Position numbers and translations under genes: made by a program. From Pseudomonadota bacterium (GTDB lineage: Bacteria; Pseudomonadota; Alphaproteobacteria; Rhizobiales; Xanthobacteraceae), in the NCBI GenBank assembly GCA_023386885.1, contig JAEWIX010000005.1, forward strand, positions 1 through 64,000: a stretch of DNA of 64,000 bases, given 5' to 3'. The notes under the pieces are model-generated. The model had not been told where the DNA came from. It made no database searches and was given only the letters and a program-made list of their open reading frames with translations. Positions 42,297-51,517 of the stretch are shown one piece after another. The stretch's first letter is position 1. Every line of letters begins with the position of its first letter.

Positions 42297-42386
42297 TGCA
42301 TCCTCCTTTACCGGATCGGCCTCGACCGCCGTAGCTGTGGACTCTGTTCAACTGCCCTGATCTTCCGATCAAACACGGATGGGAAA

Positions 42387-42420
42387 CGATCCGCTTCCAG
42401 CTCAGGCCGGAAGCGGATCG
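42387..42420 (-). terminator. Hairpin between amidase and fmdA
   Basis: A perfect 12-bp stem (CGATCCGCTTCC 42387-42398 / GGAAGCGGATCG 42409-42420, 10-base loop) just after the amidase stop, followed on the minus strand by TTTCCC. It could end the amidase transcript or reduce read-through into fmdA, 90 bp further on the same strand. Confidence 0.6.
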
Positions 42421-42425
42421 CAGCT

Positions 42426-43826
42426 CTAGAGCGAGGGATGCTGTTTGTGCCAATCGGTGACGCGCTGGAACGCGTCACCCGCGATGACGAGGCGCGCTTC
42501 GTCGAAATGCCGACCGACGAACTGAAAGCCGATGCGACCACCGTTGGCGGTCACACCTGCGGGGACGGTGATCGTCGGACTTCCGGTCATGTCGAACGGA
42601 CAGGTGAAGCGAAGAAGACCATTGAGCAGGTCCGGATCCTCGCCGAACGTCGCCATCTTCGCCAGCGTTGGCGCCGCAACAGCCTGCGCCGGGATGACAA
42701 AAAGATCGATCGTCTCGAACAGCGCGCGAAGCTGACCACGGAACGCTTCGCGCCGCAGAACGATCTTCTGATAGTCCATGCCGGACAGTTGCCGCCCGAG
42801 TTCGATTACGCCGGCAAGACCGGGACCGTATTCATCCTTGCGCGACGGATAGGTCGCTTCGTGCGCAACCGCGGTTTCCGCGCCGCACAGCGGGAACCAG
42901 TCGTTCACGACATCGGCCGGGTCGGGGAACTTGATGTCCTTGATGGTTGCACCGAGTTCGGCCACCGCCTTGAGCGCTGCCTCGAATGCTTTCTTCGTAT
43001 CGGCATCGGAACTGTCGTCGACCAGCTTGCGATCCACACCGACGGTCATGCCGCGCAGACTGCCGCTCAGGTTGGCGAGATAATCGGGCACCGGAACCGG
43101 CACCGCGGTTGGGTCCTTCGGATCGGCACCGGCGATCGCGCCCAGCATCGCGCCGCAATCGATCGCGCTACGCGTCATCGGGCCGATATGATCGAGCGTC
43201 GCGGCCAGTTCGAACGCACCGTAACGGCTCACCCGTCCCCATGTCGGTTTCAGGCCGGTGATACCGTTTGCCGCCGACGGAAAGCGGATCGATCCGCCGG
43301 TGTCGGTGCCGATGGAGCCGTAGCAGAGTCCGGCCGCCGTCGCGACACCCGAGCCGCTTGACGACACGCCGGTCCAGAGTTCGGCATTCCAGGGATTCTT
43401 CGGCGGCTCGATCTTCGGATGATGATCGGCATAGGCGCCTTCGGTCTGCTGTAGCTTGCCGAGAATGACAGCGCCGGCTTCGCGGAGCCGTGCGACGACA
43501 GTGCCGTCCTCCTTCGGCTTGTTATCGCGCAAAATCGTCATGCCGTGCGAGGTCGGCGTGTCCTTCATCCAGCACAGGTCTTTCACTGCGACCGGAACGC
43601 CGTGCAACGGGCCGCGAACCTTGCCGCTCGCGATTTCTTTCTCCGCGGCGTGAGCCTGCGCCAATGCGGCCTCACCGACCACCGTGGAATAGCTTTTCAG
43701 CGCGCCATCGAGCCGCGCAATGCGATCGAGTTCGGCCTGCGTGACTTCAACCGGCGAAAGCTTTCGTGACTGGATGAGTTTGCCGACCTCGACCAGACCG
43801 AGATAGTGCAGATTGGTGTTCGTCAT
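42426..43826 (-). CDS. Amidase signature family enzyme (AmiR-controlled candidate)
   Basis: A 466-residue amidase-signature hydrolase. The triad is visible as Lys in VAVKDLCWM, Ser in SSSGSGVATAA and Ser in GTDTGGSIRFPS. The C-terminal half (FDMTGSPTITVPAG, FVGRHFDE) is standard for the family. GAAGGAAA precedes the ATG. The gene is divergent from the amiC-amiR pair and has a 5' leader of about 360 nt containing an intrinsic terminator (44030-44077), so AmiR antitermination is the expected control. Substrate: an amide, not further defined. Two related enzymes are at 33023 and 52113. Confidence 0.87.
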   Translation of the reverse strand: MTNTNLHYLGLVEVGKLIQSRKLSPVEVTQAELDRIARLDGALKSYSTVVGEAALAQAHAAEKEIASGKVRGPLHGVPVAVKDLCWMKDTPTSHGMTILRDNKPKEDGTVVARLREAGAVILGKLQQTEGAYADHHPKIEPPKNPWNAELWTGVSSSGSGVATAAGLCYGSIGTDTGGSIRFPSAANGITGLKPTWGRVSRYGAFELAATLDHIGPMTRSAIDCGAMLGAIAGADPKDPTAVPVPVPDYLANLSGSLRGMTVGVDRKLVDDSSDADTKKAFEAALKAVAELGATIKDIKFPDPADVVNDWFPLCGAETAVAHEATYPSRKDEYGPGLAGVIELGRQLSGMDYQKIVLRREAFRGQLRALFETIDLFVIPAQAVAAPTLAKMATFGEDPDLLNGLLRFTCPFDMTGSPTITVPAGVTANGGRIGFQFVGRHFDEARLVIAGDAFQRVTDWHKQHPSL

Positions 43827-44029
43827 TTTCCTTCGCTTCCTCTCGCGGTTTGCACATGATCAGGCAGCCGAAAGCCGCCCGCTTACGGGTCAACGGGAGT
43901 CATGGATTTGCTAGCAAGCTCGCGGAGCGCACCGGCCGCGCCTTGATCGGCAAACATCGCAGCCGTCAAGCCGCTGAGTGCCGGAATCAGCATTCTCTAT
44001 CTCACTTGATCATCGTCCGCCCCTGTACA

Positions 44030-44084
44030 ACGACAAAACAAAAGCCACCCGTGATCCAAATGGACCGCGAATGGCTTCCATGCC
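44030..44084 (-). promoter_or_regulatory. Leader attenuator: intrinsic terminator with overlapping ANTAR-type hairpin
   Basis: On the minus strand a long hairpin (outer arms AAGCCA 44077-44072 and TGGCTT 44047-44042, inner GGTCC/GGATC) is followed by TTTGTTTTGTCGTT, a full rho-independent terminator. It lies about 205 nt before the amidase ATG and has no gene upstream of it on this strand. A small competing hairpin GGC-[ATGGAA]-GCC (44084-44073) has a six-base loop with A at position 1 and G at 4, as in known ANTAR targets, and shares the terminator's 5' arm, so the two exclude each other. Function inferred. Confidence 0.65.
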
Positions 44085-44162
44085 GATTTATATCGTTTAA
44101 TCCGGAAGGCGTGGCGAAGAAGGCAACTCATTTGCCCGGGCAGCATTGGCCAAGCAAATATT

Positions 44163-44220
44163 CTTCACGACTGTGCACTTCGTGAAGAGCATAGTGCTTT
44201 AGTGCTACGACGTATGTCAA
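44163..44220 (-). promoter_or_regulatory. Promoter of the amidase leader with inverted repeat at the start site
   Basis: Read on the minus strand, TTGACA (44220-44215) and CACTAT (44196-44191) are 18 bp apart, a sigma-70-type promoter. Transcription would begin near 44184. A perfect 8-bp dyad (CTTCACGA 44163-44170 / TCGTGAAG 44180-44187) overlaps that point and could be an operator or the first hairpin of the leader RNA. Confidence 0.55.
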
Positions 44221-44345
44221 TGCCGACTTGCACGTATTTCTATCACGCATCGCACAATTAGTTCGCAGCGACTCGCGACAATCCTTTTGCGTCTGGCTTC
44301 CATCGCACGCGCGATCATGCTTTGCTCATCGCAAGAGGTTCTGTC

Positions 44346-45524
44346 ATGAGCAAATCTCGCGTTCCTATTGGTCTCATCTTTTCGCGCTCTGGCCCGTATC
44401 AAATGATGGCCGGCGAAATGCTGAAAAGCGCGCAGATGGCTATCGACGAAGTCAACGCGGACGATCAGTTCGACTTTCAACTTGAACCGCACCTGCGCGA
44501 TCCCGCCGGAGTCGTCGCAGCCTATCACGCAGCCTGCGAAGATCTGATCCGCGATGTCGGCGTCGACCATATCGTCGGCTGTTATACATCCGCGTCACGC
44601 AAGCAGGTTCTGCCGATCATTGAACGCACCGACCGGCTGCTGTGGCACCCCGCTCGCTACGAGGGATTCGAGTGCAGCGATAACGTGATCTACGTCGGCG
44701 CGGCGCCCAACCATGCGGTAGTACCACTGATCCGCTACATGCTTGATCATCTGGCCCACGATGTGTTCTGCGTCGGTTCCAACTATGTCTGGACCTGGGA
44801 GACAAATCGCGTCACGCGCGAACTCGTCAGTAGTGTCGGCGGCCGGATTCTAGCCGAACGTCTTCTAGATCTCGGCGAAATGAACGTCGCACATATCGTG
44901 GAGGAGATCGTCAGTCGCCGGCCTCCGGTCGTTCTCAACACGCTGGTCGGAGCATCAAGCTACACTTTCATGCGCGCGCTATCGGCTGCGACAATTCGCG
45001 CCGGTATTACCACCACTGTTCTCAGTTGCAGCCTGTGTGAACCTGAACTCAAATTGATCGGCGGCGCGGCCGCCGCGGGATGCATCACCTCGTCGGCCTA
45101 CTTCGAGAGTATCGGCCTCATGGAAAACCGCGCATTCGTATCGCGATGGAAAGGTCGTTACGGCGCCGACAGCAGCCCGTCGGTAGACGGTCAGTCGACT
45201 TATGTTTCGGTGATGCTGTTGGCACGCGCCATCAAACGGGCCGGCTCCACCGGAGTTAGCGAGGTCCGGAATGCGGCGGCAAATCATCACTTTCAGTCGC
45301 CGCAAGGACCGGTCTGGGTCGATCCCGACAACAATCATTGCTTTCTCACACCCCGCCTCGCGCGATCAACCACCGATGGACAATTCGACATCTTTTGGGA
45401 AGCGGAAGCGCCGCAAAAGCCAGACCCTTATCTTTCCGCGCTAGATGCTACGCCATCGGTCCGCCCGCGCGATATCAACGGCTTAAGCTCCTTACACCAA
45501 CAACGCATACGGCGGATGAATTGA
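44346..45524 (+). CDS. amiC: AmiC, amide-sensing partner of AmiR
   Basis: A protein of 392 residues with the periplasmic-binding fold but no signal peptide (MSKSRVPIGLIFSRSG). Blocks GCYTSASRKQVLPIIER, HPARYEGFECSDNVIYVG and PNHAVVPLIRYML match Pseudomonas AmiC, the cytosolic amide receptor that holds AmiR inactive until an amide binds. The ATG at 44346 has AGAGG upstream. It overlaps amiR by 4 bp, in the amiC-amiR order seen in Pseudomonas. Divergent from the amidase at 42426-43826. Confidence 0.9.
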   Translation: MSKSRVPIGLIFSRSGPYQMMAGEMLKSAQMAIDEVNADDQFDFQLEPHLRDPAGVVAAYHAACEDLIRDVGVDHIVGCYTSASRKQVLPIIERTDRLLWHPARYEGFECSDNVIYVGAAPNHAVVPLIRYMLDHLAHDVFCVGSNYVWTWETNRVTRELVSSVGGRILAERLLDLGEMNVAHIVEEIVSRRPPVVLNTLVGASSYTFMRALSAATIRAGITTTVLSCSLCEPELKLIGGAAAAGCITSSAYFESIGLMENRAFVSRWKGRYGADSSPSVDGQSTYVSVMLLARAIKRAGSTGVSEVRNAAANHHFQSPQGPVWVDPDNNHCFLTPRLARSTTDGQFDIFWEAEAPQKPDPYLSALDATPSVRPRDINGLSSLHQQRIRRMN

Positions 45525-46114
45525 CCCAGCAATCACCGCTTTCCGTTCGCGGGCGCACAGCGCTGAGCATGGTGCGGGATGAGCGCGAATTGTCTATTAT
45601 CCGCCGCCAGCTCAATCGTCTCGGCGTTCACATCACGCCTTGGGAGAGCGGCTCGCCCGATACGAACGCGGATGTTGTCTTGCTCGACGCTGACTTGTTC
45701 CTCATAGAGCCGACGCCGGTGTTGCCGGTCGACCCGAAAACTCCCATCGTCGCGCTGATCGGCATCGAAACGCCGAGCCGGCTGAAATGGCTTCTCGATC
45801 TGAAGCCGGCCTCGTTTCTGATCAAGCCGATCCGTTCCGCAGGGCTCTACAGCGCGCTGGTGATGGCGTTTGGAATTGCTCAGCAGCGTGCGCAAGCGGC
45901 CGAGCGCATTCAACATCTGGAAACCCGTGTCCGGTCGCGACGACTGGTGATCGCGGCAATTCTCTATCTCATGGAGAACCGCAAGCTGACCGAGTCGGCA
46001 GCGTTTGCGCTGATACGCCGCACCGCCATGCAGCGTCGAACCACGATCGAAGAGTTGAGCGCGGAGATCGTCGCCAGCGGCGGACAGGCGCCGCTGGCGT
46101 TTCATCCCAGTTGA
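45521..46114 (+). CDS. amiR: AmiR, ANTAR-domain transcription antiterminator
   Basis: A 197-residue protein, almost the same length as Pseudomonas AmiR. An N-terminal pseudo-receiver domain (no usable phospho-Asp context) leads through a coiled-coil stretch (AQQRAQAAERIQHLETRVRS) to a C-terminal ANTAR RNA-binding domain (RRLVIAAILYLMENRKLTESAAFALIRRTAM). The start is TTG at 45521, overlapping the amiC TGA, and gives the expected length; longer in-frame sequence to 45338 lies inside amiC. Freed from AmiC by amide, AmiR would bind the leader RNA upstream of the amidase and block the terminator. Confidence 0.9.
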   Translation: MTQQSPLSVRGRTALSMVRDERELSIIRRQLNRLGVHITPWESGSPDTNADVVLLDADLFLIEPTPVLPVDPKTPIVALIGIETPSRLKWLLDLKPASFLIKPIRSAGLYSALVMAFGIAQQRAQAAERIQHLETRVRSRRLVIAAILYLMENRKLTESAAFALIRRTAMQRRTTIEELSAEIVASGGQAPLAFHPS

Positions 46115-46155
46115 AAACGATGGCCCTCGGCACCCGTCTATCGGCGTCCAGCCCA

Positions 46156-46911
46156 TTAGACCGCGTGCGTCAACGCACCATCGATGATGAGATTGGTACC
46201 GGAGATACGGCTGGCTACCGGGCTCGCAAGAAACACGACACCGGCAGCCACTTCCTGCGGCGTGCCCATCCGTCCCGTGGGATTCAGCGACATCGCCGAC
46301 TTGTAAAGGTCGGGTGAACCCTGTTCGATGTTCTGCCAGATGCCGCCATCGAAATAGGTGTTACCGGGTGAAACCGCGTTAACGCGGATGCCTTTGGCTG
46401 CGAGTTGATTGCTGAGCCCTTTGGCATAATGGATCAGCGCGGCCTTGAACGCTCCGTATGACCCGGCCGCAAAGTCCACCTCGAACCCGGATACGCTGGA
46501 AACGATCGCGATCGAGGCAGAGGTGGATTTCTCAAGATAAGGCATCGCAGCCGCGACTGCGTTCACCGTATGCATCATATCGACTCGGAAGGATTGCTCC
46601 CAGGTTTCGGGCGTATCGCCGACCGCCAGCGCGCTGACATTGCAGACCAGCGCATCGATGCCGCCAAACTCCTTTGCGGCATCTTCAACCCAGCCTCGCA
46701 GGCTGGCAGGATCAGCCACATCAATTGCCTTGCCGAAGCTTTTGACGCCCGTGGAGGCCAGAGCCTTGGCGGCGGAAGCAACCCCTTCCGCGTTGCGCGC
46801 GCAAATCGCGACGTTGGCGCCCTCGGCGGCGAATAACTCGGCGATGGCCAGCCCTATTCCTTTGCTGCCACCGGTGACAAGCGCGCTTTTCTTGCTCAGT
46901 TTCAAATCCAT
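46156..46911 (-). CDS. Short-chain dehydrogenase/reductase (SDR)
   Basis: A 251-residue classical SDR. Cofactor motif is TGGSKGIG (residues about 13-20), the NAG-like site is CNVS, catalytic Ser is in IVSSVSGFE and Tyr-Lys in YGAFK; the C-terminus NLIIDGALTHAV is typical. GGAG precedes the ATG at good spacing. It is convergent with amiR and isolated from the next gene by 288 bp that hold no recognisable gene, so its substrate cannot be deduced. Confidence 0.88.
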   Translation of the reverse strand: MDLKLSKKSALVTGGSKGIGLAIAELFAAEGANVAICARNAEGVASAAKALASTGVKSFGKAIDVADPASLRGWVEDAAKEFGGIDALVCNVSALAVGDTPETWEQSFRVDMMHTVNAVAAAMPYLEKSTSASIAIVSSVSGFEVDFAAGSYGAFKAALIHYAKGLSNQLAAKGIRVNAVSPGNTYFDGGIWQNIEQGSPDLYKSAMSLNPTGRMGTPQEVAAGVVFLASPVASRISGTNLIIDGALTHAV

Positions 46912-47199
46912 CGATTGAGCTCCTGATCATGGATCACCATCCAGCATGAAAGCAGCAACGATCGACTTTGTCGAACAGCTCCAAAAACACTGAGCGAGGA
47001 CCCGCGATCGCGCCCGCTCCCAGCGCAAATCATTGCACAGTGATCCGCACTGCCGGCCCCTGGCTCGCCCAAGCGGAATTTGGACGGCAGAGGCCGGAAA
47101 TAGCAGAGGCACGTTGGCCGGCCGGTTCAGGCTGTAATTTTCTAGATATCTCGATACGAAAAGCGCCGCAGCAAACCCTTGTGTCGGTGCACGTTCAGG

Positions 47200-48198
47200 T
47201 CACGGGTTTTCACCGCTCTGCCGCGCACGGATCGCTCGACGAGAGGGCAGTACGTCCTCCGGGGATGACGTCTCTGAAGGTTCGCTTCCGGATGTGTCTG
47301 GCACGGAAGACACTCGTTGATCATCAGGAGTGAGCAAGCTTCTCAGATGAGCCGCGGCGTCCGGTCCCTTGATGGCACCTCGCCACATCTCATTGACGAC
47401 TTTTTCATGGAGGTTGATGGCCTCCGGCGCCGAGGTGATCATTGCAACGCCCAGTCGGATGTTGGGCTGCTCACCGAGCCGGAACGGACTGAGCGTCAGC
47501 ATTTTGGTATCGGCCATTCTGAAAATCTGGAAATGCGTATGCGGCAAGGACTCCGTGACCACGCCGATCTGAACGCCGATCGCCTGCTCTTCGACAACGC
47601 TGGCGAAATGCTCGACCTCCGCCCGCGCCAAGGCACGCCGCTTCTCCAGGAGATCGCCCGTGATCGACGGATTGCCGATGAATCCGCTCTGGACGAAACG
47701 GCGGATTTCGCGCCCCGAGATCAGATTGAGAATTCCAGGCCTGCGACGGCGATAGGTGATCTTTCGCTGCTCGAGAATCTCGATGATCCGATCGACCTGC
47801 GCCACGAACTTGTCCCTGTCCGGCAAATCTGGCGGCAGGCTTTCCTTCAGGACGGTATTGAGCAAATCGAGGAAGCGATCCGATGCGAGCAGGAACGAGA
47901 CCGGGCCGGACAACGCGATGATGTGCTCGGCGGTTTCCTCGAACTGGCGCATCCGCTCGAAATAGCTGACGGCCGACGGCATGTATTCGATGCCAACGCC
48001 CAACAGGGTCGGCATCGAGACACCCAACAACTCCGAGAGCTTTTCGAGTGTTTCAATTTTGGCAAGTTCCCCCTTCTCAAAGCGATAGAGGGCCGTTCGG
48101 GAGATGCCGACGCGTTTGGCAATCTCGTCCGCGCTCAGGCCGGAGCCGAGCCGGAATGCGCGCAACCGATTCGCAATTTCCTGATATCGGACAGTCAA
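47200..48198 (-). CDS. XRE family transcriptional regulator with large C-terminal domain
   Basis: A 332-residue protein. A Cro/CI-type HTH occupies about residues 8-62 (RLRAFRLGSGLSADEIAKRVGISRTALYRFEKG). The following 230 residues form a conserved-looking globular region without a motif I recognise, then a Ser/Pro/Glu-rich tail probably disordered. The start is TTG at 48198 with AGGTG upstream. It lies 197 bp downstream of the amidase-CoxG-ligase operon on the same strand and might regulate it. Effector unknown. Confidence 0.8.
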   Translation of the reverse strand: MTVRYQEIANRLRAFRLGSGLSADEIAKRVGISRTALYRFEKGELAKIETLEKLSELLGVSMPTLLGVGIEYMPSAVSYFERMRQFEETAEHIIALSGPVSFLLASDRFLDLLNTVLKESLPPDLPDRDKFVAQVDRIIEILEQRKITYRRRRPGILNLISGREIRRFVQSGFIGNPSITGDLLEKRRALARAEVEHFASVVEEQAIGVQIGVVTESLPHTHFQIFRMADTKMLTLSPFRLGEQPNIRLGVAMITSAPEAINLHEKVVNEMWRGAIKGPDAAAHLRSLLTPDDQRVSSVPDTSGSEPSETSSPEDVLPSRRAIRARQSGENP

Positions 48199-48395
48199 TT
48201 CAGCACCTGTCGGTCTGCGACGCCCGCTGGAGGCTCTTTCCGTGCTGCACGCGAACCGGCACCGCCGCTTCGCAGGTAGACACTCTAAAGTTGCTCAGAC
48301 GTCTCCCTCCATCTATGCCAATCCTGTACCGATTTTGGAATAGCCGCCTTTCGAAACTGCCCAACTTTTGCGCCTCCGCGAGGCCGAAACCGGTC

Positions 48396-49382
48396 CTAGG
48401 GGACAAGAACGATTCGTTCCTTGGATTTGCGGTCGCGGATTTCCGCCAGGGCCTGCGCGAAACCGTCCAGCGGACGAACCGAGACGCTCGGCGGGCGAAC
48501 CGCTCCCTGTTCGTAAAGCGCGAAGATCTGCTCGAAACACTCGCGCATGCGGGCCGGCATGCGTTTGCGGTAATCGCTCACTTGCAGGCCGCTCACCTCG
48601 ATGTTTTTGACCATGAGGTAATTTACTTTGACGGAAGGAATCTCGCCGGCGGCAAAGCCGACCACGACGAGACGCCCGGACCAGGCCATGGCCCGTAAGG
48701 CCGCGGCAAAAAAACGATCGCCCAGCGAGTCGATGACAACGTCAGCGCCCCGCCCATTCGTGAGCGCACGCACCTGCTCACGCAGGCCGTCGCGCAGGTT
48801 TTCTACCGAGAGATCAACCACACCATCGGCACCCGCTGCCGTCACAACATCCGCCTTGCTCATCGACGAAACACCGGCAACGACGCGCGCGCCGAAAGCC
48901 TTGGCCAGTTGAATCGCGGCTAGCCCGACGGCGCCGGTGGCCCCCAGCACCAGTACCGTCTCGCCGGCGCGTAGGCGTCCGCGCTCGTGGAGCGCAAACC
49001 AGGCCGTGTCGAATGCCAGCGCCATCGCGGCCGCGTCGGTGAACGACATATTGTCGGGGATTCGATAGCAATGTTCGGCCAAAGCGACCGCCTGCTCCGC
49101 ATAGCCTCCCTGCTCTGCGGTCGTCAGCACTCGGTCACCGACCGTGAATCTCTTCACGTTTGCACCGATCGCGATGACGCGGCCGGCAGGTAACTTGCCT
49201 GGCGTGAACGGTCGCGGCGGCAGAAATTGATAGGTACCACCGATCACCAGCAGATCGACGAAGTTGACGCCGACGGCCTCAACCTCGACGAGAACTTCGT
49301 CGGGACCGGGTCTCGGGGCCGCGACCTGCTCGATGGAGAGGCTTTCGGGCGTACCGAATTCGCGCACGACCACTGCTCGCAT
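48396..49382 (-). CDS. NADPH:quinone oxidoreductase-like MDR protein
   Basis: A 328-residue medium-chain dehydrogenase/reductase of the zinc-free quinone oxidoreductase type. The N-terminal GroES-like domain (GVNFVDLLVIGGTYQ) is followed by a Rossmann fold with VLGATGAVGLAAIQLAK. No structural zinc cysteines are seen. It ends the operon amidase-coxG-ligase-thioesterase-this gene (12 bp after the thioesterase). It could reduce an enone or 2-enoyl intermediate; the exact reaction is open. Confidence 0.85.
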   Translation of the reverse strand: MRAVVVREFGTPESLSIEQVAAPRPGPDEVLVEVEAVGVNFVDLLVIGGTYQFLPPRPFTPGKLPAGRVIAIGANVKRFTVGDRVLTTAEQGGYAEQAVALAEHCYRIPDNMSFTDAAAMALAFDTAWFALHERGRLRAGETVLVLGATGAVGLAAIQLAKAFGARVVAGVSSMSKADVVTAAGADGVVDLSVENLRDGLREQVRALTNGRGADVVIDSLGDRFFAAALRAMAWSGRLVVVGFAAGEIPSVKVNYLMVKNIEVSGLQVSDYRKRMPARMRECFEQIFALYEQGAVRPPSVSVRPLDGFAQALAEIRDRKSKERIVLVP

Positions 49383-49394
49383 GCTGAAGTCCCT

Positions 49395-49853
49395 TCACTC
49401 ACTTTCGCGCGTGCTGAACGTGCCGCGCGCGACTGCCAGAATCTTTCCGCTTGTTCCCGCGATCTCGACGTCGGCGCGTCCGATCGACCTGCCGACGATC
49501 AGGATTCGTCCGGTCGCGGTGAGATCGCCTTCCGGCGCGGCGCGCAAATAGTCGATGCGCAGATCGATCGTCGGCACCATGCGCTGAACCTGAACGGCAA
49601 CCGCGGCATGCGCTGTCAGATCGGCCAGCGAGGCGATGACGCCACCGTGAACAAAGGGGCTGTCGCTACGGCGGCGAAATTCTGGCCGGAACGGCAACCG
49701 CACCGTGACGGCGCCGTCATCCGCGACATCGACAGCTTGCGGCCGGAGAAAGTCGTGAAACGGCGGCTCCGCCATTTCCTGTTGCAGCCGGGCGAGCGCC
49801 GCAACGCGATCGAAGGCTTTTGACTTGTCTTTGCCCGCGCCCCCCGGCGTCAT
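49395..49853 (-). CDS. PaaI-type hot-dog thioesterase
   Basis: A 152-residue single hot-dog domain protein with the PaaI-family motif VHGGVIASLADLTAHAA, where the Gly-Gly and acidic residue activate water on an acyl-CoA. The ATG at 49853 overlaps the ligase stop (ATGA); an in-frame extension to 50285 runs antisense to the ligase and is rejected. It probably recycles CoA from dead-end products of the neighbouring ligase. Confidence 0.83.
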   Translation of the reverse strand: MTPGGAGKDKSKAFDRVAALARLQQEMAEPPFHDFLRPQAVDVADDGAVTVRLPFRPEFRRRSDSPFVHGGVIASLADLTAHAAVAVQVQRMVPTIDLRIDYLRAAPEGDLTATGRILIVGRSIGRADVEIAGTSGKILAVARGTFSTRESE

Positions 49854-51517
49854 GCCAGCACCGCATCGCCGCGCGGCACGAACCGCACCGGCACTGGCGT
49901 GAGTTTGCCTTCGGCAACCTGAGACGCGATATCGCGCTTGAGAATCTTGCCGCTGGCGGTCAGCGGGATCGCATTGAGCGGAAGATAATATTCCGGCATG
50001 TCGTAACGCGACAAACCGGATCGATCGAGATGATCGAGAACATCTTCGGATGTCAGCGACGACCCCGGCTTGAGCATCACCGCGAGACAGACCTTTTCGC
50101 CAAGCCGCTGATCGGGTACCGGCAGCGCCGCGGCGCGCGAAATCTCCGGATGTTGCATGGCAAGGTTCTCGATTCGCGCCGGATAGATGTTGTGCCCGCC
50201 GCGAATGATCAGATCCTTCTTTCGTCCCGTAATCTGCAAGTATCCGTCCTGATCGAGTCGGCCAATATCTCCGGTCATGAACCAACCTTCGGCATTGAAG
50301 GCGTCGTCATTGGCGTATTGATCGTCGAAGTATCCGATCATCAGGCTTGCGCCGCGTCCACCGATCTGACCGATCTCGCCGATCTCGACTTCACGGTTGG
50401 CGTCGTCTTGCGAGAAGATTTTCACCTCATATCCGTCGCATGCGCGGCCCGAGGTCTGCACCACGCGATCGGCACTATCGTCCATGCGCGTATAGTGGTG
50501 CGATCCGGCCTCCGTCATGCCGTATCCGCTTTGCGGCATCACGCCCATCTCGATCAGCTGCGCGATCACCTCGCGCGGCGCGGATGCACCCGAAATCCGG
50601 AATCCCCTGACGCGACCCGGCGAGGCCATCTTCCGCGCCTTCATCTCCGTCAGCAGATCCATTGCATGCGTGGGCACACCGACGATAAAGGTGGCGCCGA
50701 CCTCGACGATACGATCGAGCGTGCTCGCGCCGCGCGGCAGATCGTGAACGACAAGCTCGCCACCCACGGCGAGTGCCATGATCAGCGAACCAAGACCCAG
50801 ATTGTGACTGAGCGGGCTCATCGTGTAGATCACCGAATGCTGACCGAATTGCCAATCGGCGATCATGGCCCGCGCATTGGCGAGCAGCGTGTTGTCGCTA
50901 TGCATCACGCCTTTCGGGCGACCGGTGGTACCCGAAGTGAATGCGAGATAGACGACGATGTTGGGGTCTGGATTGAACGCGCTATCCGTCGTCGTGCCAG
51001 CAGCCGGCAGCGGGAGTTCATCGTGTCCGCCAACCGGTCCCAACTTGAAGACCGCCTTCAGCGTCGGCACCCGGTCAAGATCGGCAAAGATATCGCGGCG
51101 CGCCGCGTCGGCGCCGTAACCTGCTTCACCGATGAAGGCCGCAGCCCGCATGCGCTCCATCAGTTCGATCACCTCGGACGAGGTATGATCGCGATGCAGC
51201 GACGGACAGCAAACGTAACCGCCATGCGAACAGGCAACGAGAGCGATCGCGACCTCGATCCGGCTGGAGAGCCAGACGGCCACGCGATTGCCGGGCTGAA
51301 GTCCCGCAGCCTTGAGTGCGATCGACAGCGCTTCCGCCCGTGCCGCAAGCTCGCGATAGGTGATCTCACTCGAGCGGTCGCGAACCGCGACCTTGTCCGG
51401 AATAGCGGTTGCGTGCCTCCTGACCAGCGAAAAGATGGTGTCGTCCTGCCAGTATCCCAAGGCATAATTTTGCTCGAGTTTCTGGCGTGACAATAACGTC
51501 AGCATCGTACTGATCAT
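49850..51517 (-). CDS. AMP-dependent CoA ligase
   Basis: A 555-residue ANL-family ligase. Motifs are FTSGTTGRPKGVM (A3), QSGYGMTEAGSHHYTR (A5), GWFMTGDIGRLDQDGYLQITGRKKDLIIRGG region (A7-A8) and catalytic Lys in TASGKILKRD (A10). The set resembles cyclohexanecarboxylate, 2,3-dihydroxybenzoate-AMP or fatty acid ligases. In the operon it would activate the carboxylate released by the linked amidase. It overlaps coxG and the thioesterase by 4 bp each. Confidence 0.86.
   Translation of the reverse strand: MISTMLTLLSRQKLEQNYALGYWQDDTIFSLVRRHATAIPDKVAVRDRSSEITYRELAARAEALSIALKAAGLQPGNRVAVWLSSRIEVAIALVACSHGGYVCCPSLHRDHTSSEVIELMERMRAAAFIGEAGYGADAARRDIFADLDRVPTLKAVFKLGPVGGHDELPLPAAGTTTDSAFNPDPNIVVYLAFTSGTTGRPKGVMHSDNTLLANARAMIADWQFGQHSVIYTMSPLSHNLGLGSLIMALAVGGELVVHDLPRGASTLDRIVEVGATFIVGVPTHAMDLLTEMKARKMASPGRVRGFRISGASAPREVIAQLIEMGVMPQSGYGMTEAGSHHYTRMDDSADRVVQTSGRACDGYEVKIFSQDDANREVEIGEIGQIGGRGASLMIGYFDDQYANDDAFNAEGWFMTGDIGRLDQDGYLQITGRKKDLIIRGGHNIYPARIENLAMQHPEISRAAALPVPDQRLGEKVCLAVMLKPGSSLTSEDVLDHLDRSGLSRYDMPEYYLPLNAIPLTASGKILKRDIASQVAEGKLTPVPVRFVPRGDAVLA

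Noticed and set aside
41847..43361. A 504-codon plus-strand open frame
   Set aside because: It spans parts of fmdA, the intergenic hairpin and the amidase in antisense; both of those genes have clear active-site motifs and ribosome sites.
44163..44187. Leader hairpin as the first ANTAR hexaloop stem
   Set aside because: Its loop is nine bases, not six, and it straddles the predicted start site; I kept it only as an inverted repeat of unknown role.
49820..51490. A 556-codon plus-strand open frame
   Set aside because: Antisense to the CoA ligase, whose A3, A5, A7 and A10 motifs are all intact; the shadow frame has no recognisable family features.
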